Shown: positions 34,316 through 45,923, counted from the first letter of the stretch. The stretch: 64,000 nucleotides of DNA from Thermococcus sp. (GCF_027023865.1 NZ_JALVUC010000016.1:32102-96101); one strand, 5' to 3'. The notes: generated from the sequence alone by a model not told the origin. A program made the numbers and translations.

Positions 34316-35575
34316 ATGGTCTGGGTTCGCCTTCCCCACGTCACTTTTCAGGACATTGGAGAAACGATCAGGCTCATCTGGCGCAACACTCTCTACGCGG
34401 ACTTCGAAAAGGATGAGCTTGAGAGGATTATCACAAGGAAGTTTAGGGTCTCCCCCGAGATAACCGTTAAAGACGGCGCCCTTTTCATTGACACGAACTA
34501 CGATAAAGTTGAAGGCTACATAGCCCTCTACATCCAAAACAACCTCGGCGCCCTCCTTAGAAACCGCTATACCAACAGGAGGGTTCTTTACATCCACGAG
34601 GGTCTAGACGTTCCGCTCCTCGGCTACAATGCTTTTGGTTTGATAGACCGTGGGACTAACCTCATTCAAATAAGGGGAATAAGTGGCTGTAATCTAAGCT
34701 GTATATTCTGCTCGGTTGACGAAGGTCCTTATTCCAGAACCCGGAAGCTCGACTACGTGGTGGACATCGACTACCTAATGAGGTGGTTTGATGATGTTGC
34801 AAGGATGAAGGGTAAGGGCCTCGAGGCCCACCTTGATGGCCAGGGCGAGCCGCTGATTTACCCCTTTAAGACTGAGCTCATCCAGGCCCTTCGTGAGCAC
34901 CCGAACGTTTCGGTCATCTCGATGCAGAGCAACGGAACGCTTTTGACGGACAAGCTTGTTGAGGAGATGGCGGAGGCAGGCCTCGACAGGGTGAACCTCT
35001 CAATACACTCCCTTGACCCCGACAAGGCTAGGATGCTCATGGGAATGAAGAGCTACAACCTCGAGCACGTTTTGGAGATGGCAGAGGCGTTGGTGAACGC
35101 TGGAGTTGATGTCCTCATCGCACCGGTGATAATCTTTGGAATAAATGATGATGAGGCAGAGGCTCTAATAGAATTTGCTCGAAAAATAGGCGCAGGAAAG
35201 CGCTGGCCTGCCTTGGGCTTCCAGAATTATGTCCCCTACAAGTTCGGCAGGAACCCGACGGTAGCCAAGGTTATCTCTTTTAAGGACTTCTACGCTTGGC
35301 TGAAGGGGCTCGAGGAAAAGACCGGGATGAGGCCGCTCGTTTTAAAGCCGAAGCATTTTGGCATGGAGCGGAGAGAGTTTATCCCGCTCGCTTTCAGGCC
35401 AGGAGAGGTTATTAAGGCGGATGTAGTCCTCCCCGGGAGGATAAATGGTGAGATGCTCGCCAAGGCTAGGAATAGGCTCATAGAGGTCATAAACACCGAC
35501 GCAGAAATAGGGGATAGGATAACCGTCAGGATAGTCAGGACGCGGCACGGGATTTACATAGCAACACCTGTTTAA
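34316..35575 (+). CDS. Radical SAM protein with C-terminal TRAM-like domain
   Basis: 419 residues. SGCNLSCIFCS supplies the CxxxCxxC cluster ligands near residue 125; HLDGQGEPLIYP is the SAM-binding GxGEP-type motif. The last ~65 residues (DVVLPGRINGEM ... GDRITVRIVRTRHGIYIATPV, about 350-419) look like a TRAM RNA-binding barrel, so RNA modification is the best guess. The ATG lies about 30 bp from a TTTTTAAGG element with no ribosome site, consistent with a leaderless transcript. Substrate unknown. Confidence 0.8.
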   Translation: MVWVRLPHVTFQDIGETIRLIWRNTLYADFEKDELERIITRKFRVSPEITVKDGALFIDTNYDKVEGYIALYIQNNLGALLRNRYTNRRVLYIHEGLDVPLLGYNAFGLIDRGTNLIQIRGISGCNLSCIFCSVDEGPYSRTRKLDYVVDIDYLMRWFDDVARMKGKGLEAHLDGQGEPLIYPFKTELIQALREHPNVSVISMQSNGTLLTDKLVEEMAEAGLDRVNLSIHSLDPDKARMLMGMKSYNLEHVLEMAEALVNAGVDVLIAPVIIFGINDDEAEALIEFARKIGAGKRWPALGFQNYVPYKFGRNPTVAKVISFKDFYAWLKGLEEKTGMRPLVLKPKHFGMERREFIPLAFRPGEVIKADVVLPGRINGEMLAKARNRLIEVINTDAEIGDRITVRIVRTRHGIYIATPV

Positions 35576-35722
35576 TTGGAGTGTGAGCTTCTTAGTAATT
35601 CTAAAGGTTCTCAGTTATCTGTTGTATATCTTGCTATGTTACTTAACTTTTATTGCAGTATGAGCAATTGAAGTCGAAAAAGCTATAAAATATTGGGCAT
35701 AACATGTATATGGGTGGGTGAC

Positions 35723-36271
35723 ATGGGAGTGTTTAAAAAACTAATAGTAATAGTTATCGTGGCAGTAGTGACATTTTATGTCATCCCTGCATCACTTGCG
35801 GATGTTTCAAAGACATTCACAATGTCATCCAAGGAACTCAAGAGCCCCACAGTGGGAACTCTGAACTATTCCATTGATCAATCCAGTGGGAGGAATCTGC
35901 TTCCGTCATCTCACTCGGTGAATGTCTCGGAGGATGCTTTAGGTGTCAATCTTCAGAGTGGAGTTTACAACTTAAGCCAGCTCAATGGTTCGTTAAAGAA
36001 CGATATATTAAATCCTTCAAAGTGGTATGTTGGAAACACCTCCCTCAGCCCAGAATACGCGTTTAAGGTCTACAAAGATACTCTGAAAGTTGTGAAGAAC
36101 GCAACTGAGACCTCTAATTCAATTATTGATAGATTTCTGGGACTGTTCGGTGGCGATTCTGGGAACAGTTCAGTTTTAGGGGACGCCATGAACTCGGTTG
36201 AGAAATTCCTTGAAGGTGCCAAGAAATTAATAGAAAAAACTGAAGGGGAGGCATCCTCAGATAAATCTTGA
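35723..36271 (+). CDS. Secreted hypothetical protein, AT-rich
   Basis: 182 residues. N-terminal signal peptide or anchor (FKKLIVIVIVAVVTFYVIP), then a Ser/Asn-rich ectodomain with several N-x-S/T sequons and a C-terminal helix. Codon use is more AT-rich than neighbours, suggesting acquisition. ATG 35723 follows GGGTGGGTGAC, and a TATA-like GCTATAAAATATT is about 35 bp upstream. Its 3' end overlaps the convergent epimerase gene by 15 nt. No family recognised. Confidence 0.65.
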   Translation: MGVFKKLIVIVIVAVVTFYVIPASLADVSKTFTMSSKELKSPTVGTLNYSIDQSSGRNLLPSSHSVNVSEDALGVNLQSGVYNLSQLNGSLKNDILNPSKWYVGNTSLSPEYAFKVYKDTLKVVKNATETSNSIIDRFLGLFGGDSGNSSVLGDAMNSVEKFLEGAKKLIEKTEGEASSDKS

Positions 36272-37390
36272 GCTCCTGACCCCCAACTCTTCCCTCTCAT
36301 AAAGTTCCAGCAGTATTTTGGCTATTCTCTCGCCGGCCCTCCCATCGCCGAAGGGGTTCGGCGCACTCGCCATCTTCCTGTAGAATTCAGCGTCGTTCAT
36401 TAGTCTATTGATATACCCAAGTGCCCTCTCCTTTTCCAGACCCACTAGCATGTTTCCCCCGACTTCAACCGTCTCCGGTCTCTCCGTGTTGTAACGGAGT
36501 GTTAAGCACGGCACGTCCAGAATTATTGCCTCCTCCTGAATTCCGCCGGAGTCGGTCATTATCGCGAAGGCATTCCTTTCTAACCTGAGGAAGTCGAGGT
36601 ATCCGAGAGGCTTCGTCACGATTAAGTTCTCAATCTCCTCTACCCTCTCTAGCAGTCCGAATTCCTCCATTCTCTTCCTTGTCCTCGGGTGCATCGGATA
36701 GATTGCCCTCATTGGAAGGCTCTCCAGTATCTCCACGAGTTTTTCCAGGTTCTCCTTATTGTCAGTATTCTCCGCACGGTGGGCCGTTATCAGTATGTAT
36801 CCCTTCGATTCCAGCCCCAAGCGCTTCAGTACATCACTCTTCCCCTCGGCAACTTCGGCGTTCTGAGTTACTGCATCCACCACCGTGTTCCCGGTCACGT
36901 AGACTTTCTCAGTTATCCCCTCGCGCTCTAGGTTCCTCCTCGCTTCCTCTGTCGGGGGAAAGAGAACCTCACTCGCGTGATCAGCCAGGATCCTGTTTAT
37001 CTCCTCAGGCATTGTCCTGTCGAAGCTCCTTAGACCTGCCTCGACGTGTGCCACTGGAATCCTGAGCTTGACGCTCGCCAATGCCCCAGCTAAGACTGTG
37101 TTGGTGTCACCTTGGACGAGGGTCACATCGGGTTTCTCCTCCATCAGAATCTTCTCGATTTTAATCATAGCGGTTCCCGTCTGCTCCGCTTGGCTTCCAG
37201 AGCCGACCTCAAGGTGGTGATTGATCTCGGGCAGTTTAAGCTCCTCAAGAAACACCGCGCTCATCTCGTAGTCGTAGTGTTGACCTGTGTGAATCAGTAG
37301 CGGCTCTACGCCCCTCTTGAGGAACGCCCTTATGACTGGAGTGAGCTTGATTATCTCGGGCCTGGTGCCGAAGACTAATGCTGGCTTCAA
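36257..37390 (-). CDS. wecB: UDP-N-acetylglucosamine 2-epimerase (non-hydrolysing)
   Basis: 377 residues. FGTRPEIIKLTPVI, HTGQHYDYEMS, VHVEAGLRSFDR-type HVEAGLRS and ITDSGGIQEEA are the family signatures; interconverts UDP-GlcNAc and UDP-ManNAc. The start is TTG at 37390, overlapping the stop of the dehydrogenase gene as TTGA, with GGGGTGGG upstream. The next enzyme in the path is encoded immediately upstream, so the pair supplies UDP-ManNAcA for surface or N-glycan sugars. Confidence 0.95.
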   Translation of the reverse strand: MKPALVFGTRPEIIKLTPVIRAFLKRGVEPLLIHTGQHYDYEMSAVFLEELKLPEINHHLEVGSGSQAEQTGTAMIKIEKILMEEKPDVTLVQGDTNTVLAGALASVKLRIPVAHVEAGLRSFDRTMPEEINRILADHASEVLFPPTEEARRNLEREGITEKVYVTGNTVVDAVTQNAEVAEGKSDVLKRLGLESKGYILITAHRAENTDNKENLEKLVEILESLPMRAIYPMHPRTRKRMEEFGLLERVEEIENLIVTKPLGYLDFLRLERNAFAIMTDSGGIQEEAIILDVPCLTLRYNTERPETVEVGGNMLVGLEKERALGYINRLMNDAEFYRKMASAPNPFGDGRAGERIAKILLELYEREELGVRSSRFI

Positions 37391-38679
37391 TACCCACCCC
37401 TCCCTATTCCTTTGAAGACGAAGCCTTCCGGTGGTTCGTTGATCACGTGCCTTCCGTCAATGAGGATTCTGGTGCGCATTAGCCTTCCAACCATTTTCCA
37501 GTCGAGCGATTTGAACTCCGAGTGGTCGGTTGCTATAACGACCGCGTCTGCACCTTCCAGTGCTCCTTCGATGCTTCCGTGAGTTCCTCCAGCAAAGGGG
37601 TCGTAGGTTCTCACCTCGCCAACGTCCCCCTCGATAGCCTCTATAAAAGCTTTGGCTGGGGAGTTCCTAGTGTCGTCGCTGTCCCCCTTGTAAGCTAATC
37701 CTAGCACAGTCACAACGGCATTCTCTGGTGGAAGGTTGATCAGGGAAAGTGCCTCGAAGAGCAAATCTTTAGCTAGGAGGGGCATGCCATCGTTTATATC
37801 CCTGGCAAGCCGTATCAGCCCAAAGTCATCCTTTGCCGGCCAGATGAGGAGGTGCGGATCCTTCGGCAGACAGTGGCCGCCGACACCTATCCCCGGCGTG
37901 TGGATTCTAACCCTAGGGTGTGTGTTGGCCAGCTCTATCGCCTCGAAGACGTCTATGTCGTACTGGTGGGCGAGATAGGCGAACTCGTTGGCGAGGGCTA
38001 TGTTCACATCGCGGAAGGTGTTTTCCATGAGCTTAACGACCTCACTGACAGTGGAGCCGGTTTTGAACGTCCTCCCCTTGACAAATGAGCGGTAGAGCTT
38101 TTCAGCGAGTTCAGCACTCTCCGGGGTGATTCCACCGAAGATACGCGAGTTGTAGACCAGCTCCTTGAAAATCCTACCTGGCATCACCCTCTCTGGGGCG
38201 TGCACCATGTAGAAGTCCCTTCCAGCTTTGAAACCCGTGAGTTCCTCAAACAGCTTCGCCATTTTAACCGTGGTGAGCGGTGGAACGGTGCTCTCGATGA
38301 CGACTAGTGAACCTTTCTTCATAACATTGGCCACGGTTTTAACCGCACCCTCAAGGTAGCTTAGGTCTGGGGTTCTGTCCCCCTTGAGGGGGGTCTGAAC
38401 GCAGATTATGTAAACGTCCCTGTTCCCCAGCTCTTTGGGGTTGGACGTAGCTCTGAGCCGCCCACTTTCAACTGCCTTTCTGAGAAGTTCATTTATCTCT
38501 GGCTCCACTATGTGGGCCTTTCCAGAGTTTATTTTATCAACGACTCTCTCTCGGATCTCGTAACCGGTAACACTAAATCCTGAGTTGGCGAACATTATGG
38601 CTGTGGGGAGACCTATGTATCCGAGACCGACCACGGCTATCTCCGCGGTTTTGTCTTTTATCCTGCTTTCTAGATTCAT
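37387..38679 (-). CDS. wecC: UDP-N-acetyl-D-mannosamine dehydrogenase
   Basis: 430 residues. NAD-binding VVGLGYIGLPTA at the N-terminus and the catalytic-cysteine motif GVGGHCLPKDP near residue 260; oxidises UDP-ManNAc to UDP-ManNAcA. ATG 38679 is preferred because GGTGACTGGA precedes it. First gene of the two-gene operon with the epimerase. Confidence 0.95.
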   Translation of the reverse strand: MNLESRIKDKTAEIAVVGLGYIGLPTAIMFANSGFSVTGYEIRERVVDKINSGKAHIVEPEINELLRKAVESGRLRATSNPKELGNRDVYIICVQTPLKGDRTPDLSYLEGAVKTVANVMKKGSLVVIESTVPPLTTVKMAKLFEELTGFKAGRDFYMVHAPERVMPGRIFKELVYNSRIFGGITPESAELAEKLYRSFVKGRTFKTGSTVSEVVKLMENTFRDVNIALANEFAYLAHQYDIDVFEAIELANTHPRVRIHTPGIGVGGHCLPKDPHLLIWPAKDDFGLIRLARDINDGMPLLAKDLLFEALSLINLPPENAVVTVLGLAYKGDSDDTRNSPAKAFIEAIEGDVGEVRTYDPFAGGTHGSIEGALEGADAVVIATDHSEFKSLDWKMVGRLMRTRILIDGRHVINEPPEGFVFKGIGRGGY

Positions 38680-38865
38680 TCCAGTCACCTTTGGATGGTT
38701 ACTCCAGTTCAATAAAAGTCTTTTCCAGAAAACGGTTTCCGTAGGGATTTCTAGGTCTCTTTAATGGGTCTATCTCCCTTGAGTAAGGAGAAGGCGTTTG
38801 GAAGGGGACACGACAATTAGTGATCCTGTTTTAATGAGAGAAATCGTTATAAACGTTCTGCTAAA

Positions 38866-38914
38866 AAAAAACGGTTGATTCACCTAATAAAAAGAAGGTA
38901 CCACAACCGTTTTT
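38866..38914. promoter_or_regulatory. Long inverted repeat upstream of the DUF354 gene
   Basis: AAAAACGGTTG (38866-38876) and CAACCGTTTTT (38904-38914) form an 11-bp perfect inverted repeat with a 27-nt spacer. It lies about 20 bp upstream of TATA-like CCTTATATGG, in the spacer between two divergently transcribed sugar-metabolism genes. Operator or hairpin; not identified. Confidence 0.5.
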
Positions 38915-38962
38915 GGGAAACCCTTATATGGAACAAAGGTGTCCACTGATACGGTGGGTAGA

Positions 38963-40093
38963 ATGAAGGTATGGGTCGACATAACAAACGCGCCTCACGT
39001 TCACTTCTTCAAGGGTATAATCAGGGAACTTGAGAAAGCAGGTCACGAGGTTCTCATAACCACGAGGGAGTTCGACGGCCTCACCGGAATCCTCGACATG
39101 TATGGCTTTGATTACTACGTTGTTGGAAGGCACGGCGGAGCCACACTCGAAGGGAAGCTCATAGCAGGAACAGAGAGGATGTACAAGTTGAGTAAGCTCA
39201 TCGTAGAAGAGAAACCGGATTTGACCCTTTACAAGCACTCCGCAGAGGCACCGCGTGTTGCGTTCGGCCTCCAGATTCCATCCATAGGTTTTGTCGACAA
39301 CGAGACCGCTGTAGGCCAGAACAAGCTCATCCTTCCTTATACCAAGCTCCTCCTCTTTCCCAAGGCCATAGACGCCTACGACCTGCTCAAGTGTGGCGCC
39401 GACCCGAACGGTATGAGGCCTGTCAACGGCTTCTCCGAGCTTGCCCATCTCTACGGCTTTGTACCTGATAAAAGGGTTCTTCGCGAGCTCGGGATTAAGA
39501 GAAATAGCTACATAGTAATGCGCACCGAGCCGGTTAAGGCCAACTACTTCAACGGGCCTGAGAAGAGTGTCCTTGAGGATGTCATCCCCCTCCTGCCGGA
39601 TGTGCCCATAGTTCTCTTCCCGCGCACGGAGGAGCAAAGGAGAAGTTTTGAACGCTTTTCAAACATCATAATGCCAGAGAAGCCCGTTGACAGCCTCAGC
39701 CTCCTCTACTATGCCCGACTCATGATAGGTGCCGGCGGGACGATGAACAGGGAGGCAATAGCCCTTGGAACGCCTACAATCTCGACCTACCCAGGAAAGC
39801 TCCTCGCTGTAACAAGGTGGCTCGTGGAGAAAGGGGTCAAGTTCCACTCCACCGACCCAGTAAAAGTTGCCGCCATGGCCGAGCGCATGATGGAGATGAA
39901 CGGGAGCTACCGCTCGTACATCCGCTCCGTTGTGGGTGGTTTTGAGAACCCCATGAACGTTATCCTGGAGGAGATAGAGACCTACGAGGAATCGGGACGG
40001 TTCATGGCTGGGCTGGAGGGAGGGTCAGAGACCGGCAACCTTGGGGGTTACGTAGGCTTCCACCAGGGCCGCTATGAAGAGAAGCGCCACTGA
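38963..40093 (+). CDS. DUF354 family glycosyltransferase-like protein
   Basis: 376 residues, GT-B-like fold: DITNAPHVHFFKGI at the N-terminus and LMIGAGGTMNREAIALGTPT in the C-terminal nucleotide-sugar-binding half, both hallmarks of DUF354. ATG 38963 follows GGTGGGTAGA. The final ~23 residues are read antisense to the end of the spoIIM-like gene (69-bp overlap). Probably acts in surface polysaccharide synthesis with the epimerase/dehydrogenase pair. Confidence 0.85.
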   Translation: MKVWVDITNAPHVHFFKGIIRELEKAGHEVLITTREFDGLTGILDMYGFDYYVVGRHGGATLEGKLIAGTERMYKLSKLIVEEKPDLTLYKHSAEAPRVAFGLQIPSIGFVDNETAVGQNKLILPYTKLLLFPKAIDAYDLLKCGADPNGMRPVNGFSELAHLYGFVPDKRVLRELGIKRNSYIVMRTEPVKANYFNGPEKSVLEDVIPLLPDVPIVLFPRTEEQRRSFERFSNIIMPEKPVDSLSLLYYARLMIGAGGTMNREAIALGTPTISTYPGKLLAVTRWLVEKGVKFHSTDPVKVAAMAERMMEMNGSYRSYIRSVVGGFENPMNVILEEIETYEESGRFMAGLEGGSETGNLGGYVGFHQGRYEEKRH

Positions 40094-40597
40094 GAGTAGG
40101 TAGAGTTTGAAGCCCTCTACCATCCCTCTTTTGAACCTTCCTCCAGCGTTCCCCTCCCCCCTAGCGATTTCGAGGTACCAGGTTATCCCTGCAACGCCCG
40201 CGATGGCTATGGCGGGTATCTCTATGATTCCGTGGGGAACGAGCGCTAGGATTATCTTGAACATGGGGAGTCCGCCTGTCCTGTGGGCGACAAAGACCAC
40301 CAGACCTACCATCAGACCGTTGAAGGCCATTATGAACCAAGGCCCGAGGCCGAAGAACAGTCCCGAGAGGAGCATCAGCAGTGCCACCATGGAGTTGTTT
40401 GTGAATATCTTCATGAAGTTGTGGAAGCTTGAATCCGAGGGGGGTCCTATGTGTTCGATGAGGCGCTTTACCGCCTGGAGTGCCTCCCCCGGACTGTGGG
40501 AGCCTACGGCGTATCCCACGAAGGAGAACACTATAAACACCGCAAGCAGTAGCCAAAAGCTCTTCCAGGGGATTTTGATTCCACTCCCGCGTTCCAT
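40025..40597 (-). CDS. Stage II sporulation protein M-like (SpoIIM/DUF95) membrane protein
   Basis: 190 residues with five membrane helices. LALVPHGIIEIPAIAIAG is the conserved PHGxxEhPA segment of this family, found in many non-sporulating archaea. Function unknown. The 3' end overlaps the convergent DUF354 gene by 69 bp. Start lies 5 nt after the preceding lplB-like stop. Confidence 0.88.
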   Translation of the reverse strand: MERGSGIKIPWKSFWLLLAVFIVFSFVGYAVGSHSPGEALQAVKRLIEHIGPPSDSSFHNFMKIFTNNSMVALLMLLSGLFFGLGPWFIMAFNGLMVGLVVFVAHRTGGLPMFKIILALVPHGIIEIPAIAIAGVAGITWYLEIARGEGNAGGRFKRGMVEGFKLYLLSVALLFIAALVEAYVTPKVAGL

Positions 40598-40602
40598 CTA
40601 TA

Positions 40603-40881
40603 TCACTCCTTTAGGGCGTTCTTGAGGGCGATTTTAAAGTCCTCAACGTTGACATAGGGCATTTCCACGTCCATCCTCACCGCGAAGAACTCCTCTAGGA
40701 TGCCATCAAGCTCCTCAATTTTGTGTCCTTCCAGCGTTTCTTCAAGCTCGTGCACTACATCTTCAGGATGCATGAAGAAGTCGCCGGTGATCCTGATGTG
40801 TTCGGCAACACCGTTCTCTTCGTCGAACTCTATTCTTATGAGTCCCTTCCTGGCCTTGTGCTCTCCTATGTGGTGCCCCAT
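40603..40881 (-). CDS. LplB-like C-terminal subunit of a bipartite lipoate-protein ligase
   Basis: 92 residues. GLIRIEFDEENGVAEHIRITGDFF and a downstream VEDFKIALKNAL match the accessory C-terminal domain of lipoate-protein ligases, which in some archaea is a separate polypeptide needed by LplA. No lplA lies in the window. GGGGGTGACGAC precedes ATG 40881. Confidence 0.75.
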   Translation of the reverse strand: MGHHIGEHKARKGLIRIEFDEENGVAEHIRITGDFFMHPEDVVHELEETLEGHKIEELDGILEEFFAVRMDVEMPYVNVEDFKIALKNALKE

Positions 40882-40951
40882 GTCGTCACCCCCCTACGAA
40901 GTAAGCGGGGAAGTTTTTAAAGGTTGGGCCCAACTGGTGGCGGTGATGTGA

Positions 40952-42880
<1,929 letters not shown>

Positions 42881-43430
42881 TCATCCCTCCCTCAACACTC
42901 TTTCCACAACGGGGTCTATAATTCTGTATTTTCTGTTTTCCCTGGTTATCCACCCCATCTTTTTCAGGTTCCTAAGAAGTTCGCTTAGCCTCGCGTTTGT
43001 TACGGGTCCAGCTTTGGCCTCCACGTATTCCTTAATCATGCTCCAGCTGGTCAGCCCCATCGCCACGGCGTGGAGTATGAGCGAATATCTTCTGCTCCTT
43101 TTCTCGAGCTCCAGGAGTTCCTCCCTGATGAGCGCCCTAGCCTTTCTCATCGTCATGTCGAGGGCCCGCTCGAAGTCCCCCCTCTTCCAGTAGTGGAAGC
43201 CGAACTCGACCAGCCAGCCGGGGATTCCGTCGAGTTCCTCAACGGCGGTTTCTATTTCTTCCTTGGAAACGCTCATGTCAACCTCATTAAAACCCCTCCT
43301 GAGGAACTCCCTGGAAAGTTCCCTGCTGAAAGGCTTGACCTCAACCTCCTCGTATATCCTTCCGTAGAGCGGGCTGGAGTAGTCATCGAGGCCCAGGAAG
43401 TCATGGAGAAGCCCAACTTCGCCCCGGAGC
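42881..43430 (-). pseudogene. 3' part of an archaeal ATPase gene (C-terminal fragment)
   Basis: About 180 residues of the C-terminal region of a Pfam-PF01637-type archaeal ATPase: DDYSSPLYGRIYEEVEV, ELDGIPGWLVEFGF and a winged-helix end (LRNLKKMGWITRENRKYRI). The Walker-type ATPase core is missing. The coding sequence runs straight into a fragment of an unrelated gene on the other strand at about 43420, so the 5' half was deleted. The nearest ATG is not at a family start. Confidence 0.7.
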
Positions 43431-43672
43431 TCCACCTCAGCGTGTGGAAGGCCTTCCAGGAGAAGCGCTTCAAGGACGCCTTTGAGGGCGCGCGCAGGCT
43501 GGCGAAGCTCTCCGGGGTCTACAACCTTGCATCCTCCTTCGGCTCGGCGATAAAGCTGGCAATGTCCCTAAGGGGCTTCTCGATAAAGCCTGTCCTGAGG
43601 CCGCCCTACGTCATGGATGGTGAGGAAACGAAAGAAGGGATAGGGAAGCTACTGACAGAGGTTCTTGGCTGA
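43415..43672 (+). pseudogene. 3' part of a dihydrodipicolinate-synthase-like gene
   Basis: About 85 residues of the C-terminal end of a DapA/NanA-type aldolase: FAPELHLSVWKAFQEK, FGSAIKLAMSLRGFSI and KPVLRPPYVMDGEETK. The catalytic barrel is absent. Upstream in the same frame the sequence is antisense to the ATPase fragment and has no similarity. The gene lost its 5' two thirds. Confidence 0.65.
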
Positions 43673-43674
43673 CT

Positions 43675-44922
43675 TCACCTTATCTTGTACCTCAGAAAGG
43701 CGGCGATTCCTCCGAAGGCCTTGTAGAACTGCTGGCCTTCCTCCGTGTCGAGAGATATGACCTCGACGTCTGAGCCGGCTTCCTCAGCCATTTTTATGAG
43801 CTCCTCAGCCACATCCCATTTATCGAAGCTGATGTTCTGGCTGCCACACTTCGGGCAGTGGGTGAGCCTCTTCCTATAGATGTGGAACTCCTGCTCGCTC
43901 ATCGTCTTTGTTTCTTCCCAGCCGCAGTTGTTGCACTTCGCGTGAACCCTGACGCGGTCGTATCCCTCGCTGATGAGGAGGGTCTCGACGGCCCCAAGCT
44001 CAAGGGCCTTCCTGACTTCCTTCTCACCGTAAGTTATCATTCCGGTGTCCTTGACGAGGTGCTTGAAGAAGTTCTGGATGAGGTGGCGCTCCTTGATGGC
44101 CTCGTGGTCCCTGAGGATGTCACTGGCCTTTTCGACGAGCTCCTTGAGGCCGTATTCACCGCTGTAGCTTATGTCGACGACGCCTATTATCTTCTTCCTG
44201 AGCTCGTGGTGGAGGTACTCCTTCTCGATGAAGTCCTCCTTGGTCGGGCCGGGGCCACCTATGATTATGCCCCTGAGCTCGCCCTTCTCAAGGAGCGGGA
44301 GGAAGACCTTGGCTGCATGCTCCGCTATGCGCTTCATAAACTCGTGTGTTTCCTGCTCGCGAATCCTCTCGTAACGCCTTGCAGACTGACCACCAGCCCT
44401 CGTCTTTCCGGGGACATTGGATGTGAGTTCATCTATCACCTCTATCCTCTTGCCCCTAAGCAGGCCTATAGTCGCCTCGTTTTTCTCGACGGTTATGAGG
44501 CCATAGGCGTCTTTAACTCGGAGCATCTCCTCAAGCGGCTCGGTGACAAATGTCTGGTCACATCGATAGAGCCTAACTTTGAGCGGCTCCGGGGGGACTA
44601 TCGCCCAGAGTCGTATATCGCTCACTCCCTCCTGCTCGCTGACGTTTCCTACGAAGAGCGCTAGGCCGTTTTTCGGCGTCTGTCGGTAGAGCTTGAGATG
44701 TTGCATCGCCCTTTCAAGTGCCCCCAGAACGTTCTTTCGCGTTGATTTGCTCTTTATGTTTTGGGCTGTCCCGTACTCCTCGCGAAGTTGCTGCATGACC
44801 TTGTTTACATCGTATCCATCTGGTATGTACAGGCTGACAAGCTCGGTTGCTCGACCTCGATAATCCTTCAGCTCCTCCACCTTCTTCTTGAGTTCATACA
44901 TATCGGCAGACTTGTGAGACAT
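43675..44922 (-). CDS. prf1: Archaeal peptide chain release factor 1
   Basis: 415 residues. NIKS stop-codon recognition motif at 55-58 and GGQ at 177-179 for peptidyl-tRNA hydrolysis; C-terminal domain with a [10 protein letters not shown]...CPKCG minidomain. Recognises all three stop codons. ATG 44922 follows GGGAGTGATGCTC; frame to 44931 is open but unsupported. Confidence 0.96.
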   Translation of the reverse strand: MSHKSADMYELKKKVEELKDYRGRATELVSLYIPDGYDVNKVMQQLREEYGTAQNIKSKSTRKNVLGALERAMQHLKLYRQTPKNGLALFVGNVSEQEGVSDIRLWAIVPPEPLKVRLYRCDQTFVTEPLEEMLRVKDAYGLITVEKNEATIGLLRGKRIEVIDELTSNVPGKTRAGGQSARRYERIREQETHEFMKRIAEHAAKVFLPLLEKGELRGIIIGGPGPTKEDFIEKEYLHHELRKKIIGVVDISYSGEYGLKELVEKASDILRDHEAIKERHLIQNFFKHLVKDTGMITYGEKEVRKALELGAVETLLISEGYDRVRVHAKCNNCGWEETKTMSEQEFHIYRKRLTHCPKCGSQNISFDKWDVAEELIKMAEEAGSDVEVISLDTEEGQQFYKAFGGIAAFLRYKIR

Positions 44923-44997
44923 GAGCATCACTCCCAGGATTTTTTTCGCTGAAAGATGAAGAAAAGGCGAATTTATAAAAGTTTAGGGATTTAGACA

Positions 44998-45234
44998 CTA
45001 GAACCACGAGATTATTATAAGTGCTATAGCCCCTAGAACCCCACCTATGGCGACCACGAGGACGTTCAGCCAGGTAAACGGCACGTTCGAGATGCCTACC
45101 CAATTAGTGAACCAGAGTATTATCAAACCTATGACCGCGTTGGCCACGAGATACCTTAATATGGCAAGCCCAATCCTGACCACCAGCAGAAAGACCAGAA
45201 ACAGGAAAAACAGGAACAACAGTTCAGCTAACAT
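44998..45234 (-). CDS. BofA-family (sigma-K processing inhibitor-like) membrane protein
   Basis: 78 residues, two or three membrane helices. RYLVANAVIGLIILWFTN and TWLNVLVVAIGGVLGAIAL match the BofA family, small membrane proteins widespread in archaea with unknown role there. AGGTGGTACC precedes ATG 45234. Confidence 0.8.
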   Translation of the reverse strand: MLAELLFLFFLFLVFLLVVRIGLAILRYLVANAVIGLIILWFTNWVGISNVPFTWLNVLVVAIGGVLGAIALIIISWF

Positions 45235-45329
45235 GGTACCACCGAGGTGTGTATAAAGCGAACCGTCTTTTTAAGTTTTCTCGCAAGTTGGTACTAACAA
45301 ATGAATGGGTGCATGAAGATCAAATGGGA

Positions 45330-45890
45330 CTAGAGTTTTGTCAGGGCCTCTCTGGCTATGTCTCCAAGTCTCACCCACTTCTTTCCTTCAAAGGGCAGTA
45401 CCACCTTGTCCTCAACGTTAACCAGTTCACTGACCTCTCCCCTGAGTTCGTGGAGTCCAAGCTCCCCTATGACTATGAGAAGGAACCCCTTTTGGTCCTT
45501 GTTTCCCTCCCGGAGTCCCCTTGCGATGGTGTCCACGATCCATTCCCTGCTCTGGGTGACAAGCTCGGGGAACCTCCTAATGGTTTCATACGCCAGGAGC
45601 ATGGCGTTTTCCCTAACGTAGGGATTCCCGTTTTCCATAAGTGAAACAAGCTTTTCAAATGTTTTTGATGACATATGCTTACCTATTGAATCCGGGCTTT
45701 CCCTGACCACGTCGGTTAACAGGAGCAGCGCGTCACCTACTATCCCAGGGTTGCTGTCTTCGAGGAGTTCAAAGAGCCCCTGGAGTGACTTCTTGTCCTT
45801 TATCGCCTGCACGGTGGCCTCGTCAAAGCGCTCCTCTTCGATGAGTTTTTTCATTTTATCCTTCTTTGAGCCGAATGAAAGGAAGCCCAT
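45330..45890 (-). CDS. HEAT-repeat-like protein
   Basis: 186 residues, helical repeats such as NPGIVGDALLLLTDVV and NPYVRENAMLLAYETIRRF. The N-terminus (MGFLSFGSKKDKMKK) is hydrophobic then basic, possibly a membrane-surface tether. GGGGTGATACA precedes ATG 45890. Function unknown. Confidence 0.75.
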   Translation of the reverse strand: MGFLSFGSKKDKMKKLIEEERFDEATVQAIKDKKSLQGLFELLEDSNPGIVGDALLLLTDVVRESPDSIGKHMSSKTFEKLVSLMENGNPYVRENAMLLAYETIRRFPELVTQSREWIVDTIARGLREGNKDQKGFLLIVIGELGLHELRGEVSELVNVEDKVVLPFEGKKWVRLGDIAREALTKL

Positions 45891-45923
45891 TGTATCACCC
45901 CTAGTTGCGGGCTTGACTTACAC

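Noticed and set aside
43070..43414. Upstream part of a + strand frame continuous with the DapA-like fragment
   Set aside because: This part is antisense to well-supported ATPase coding sequence and has no aldolase similarity, so only the 3' part was kept as a gene remnant.
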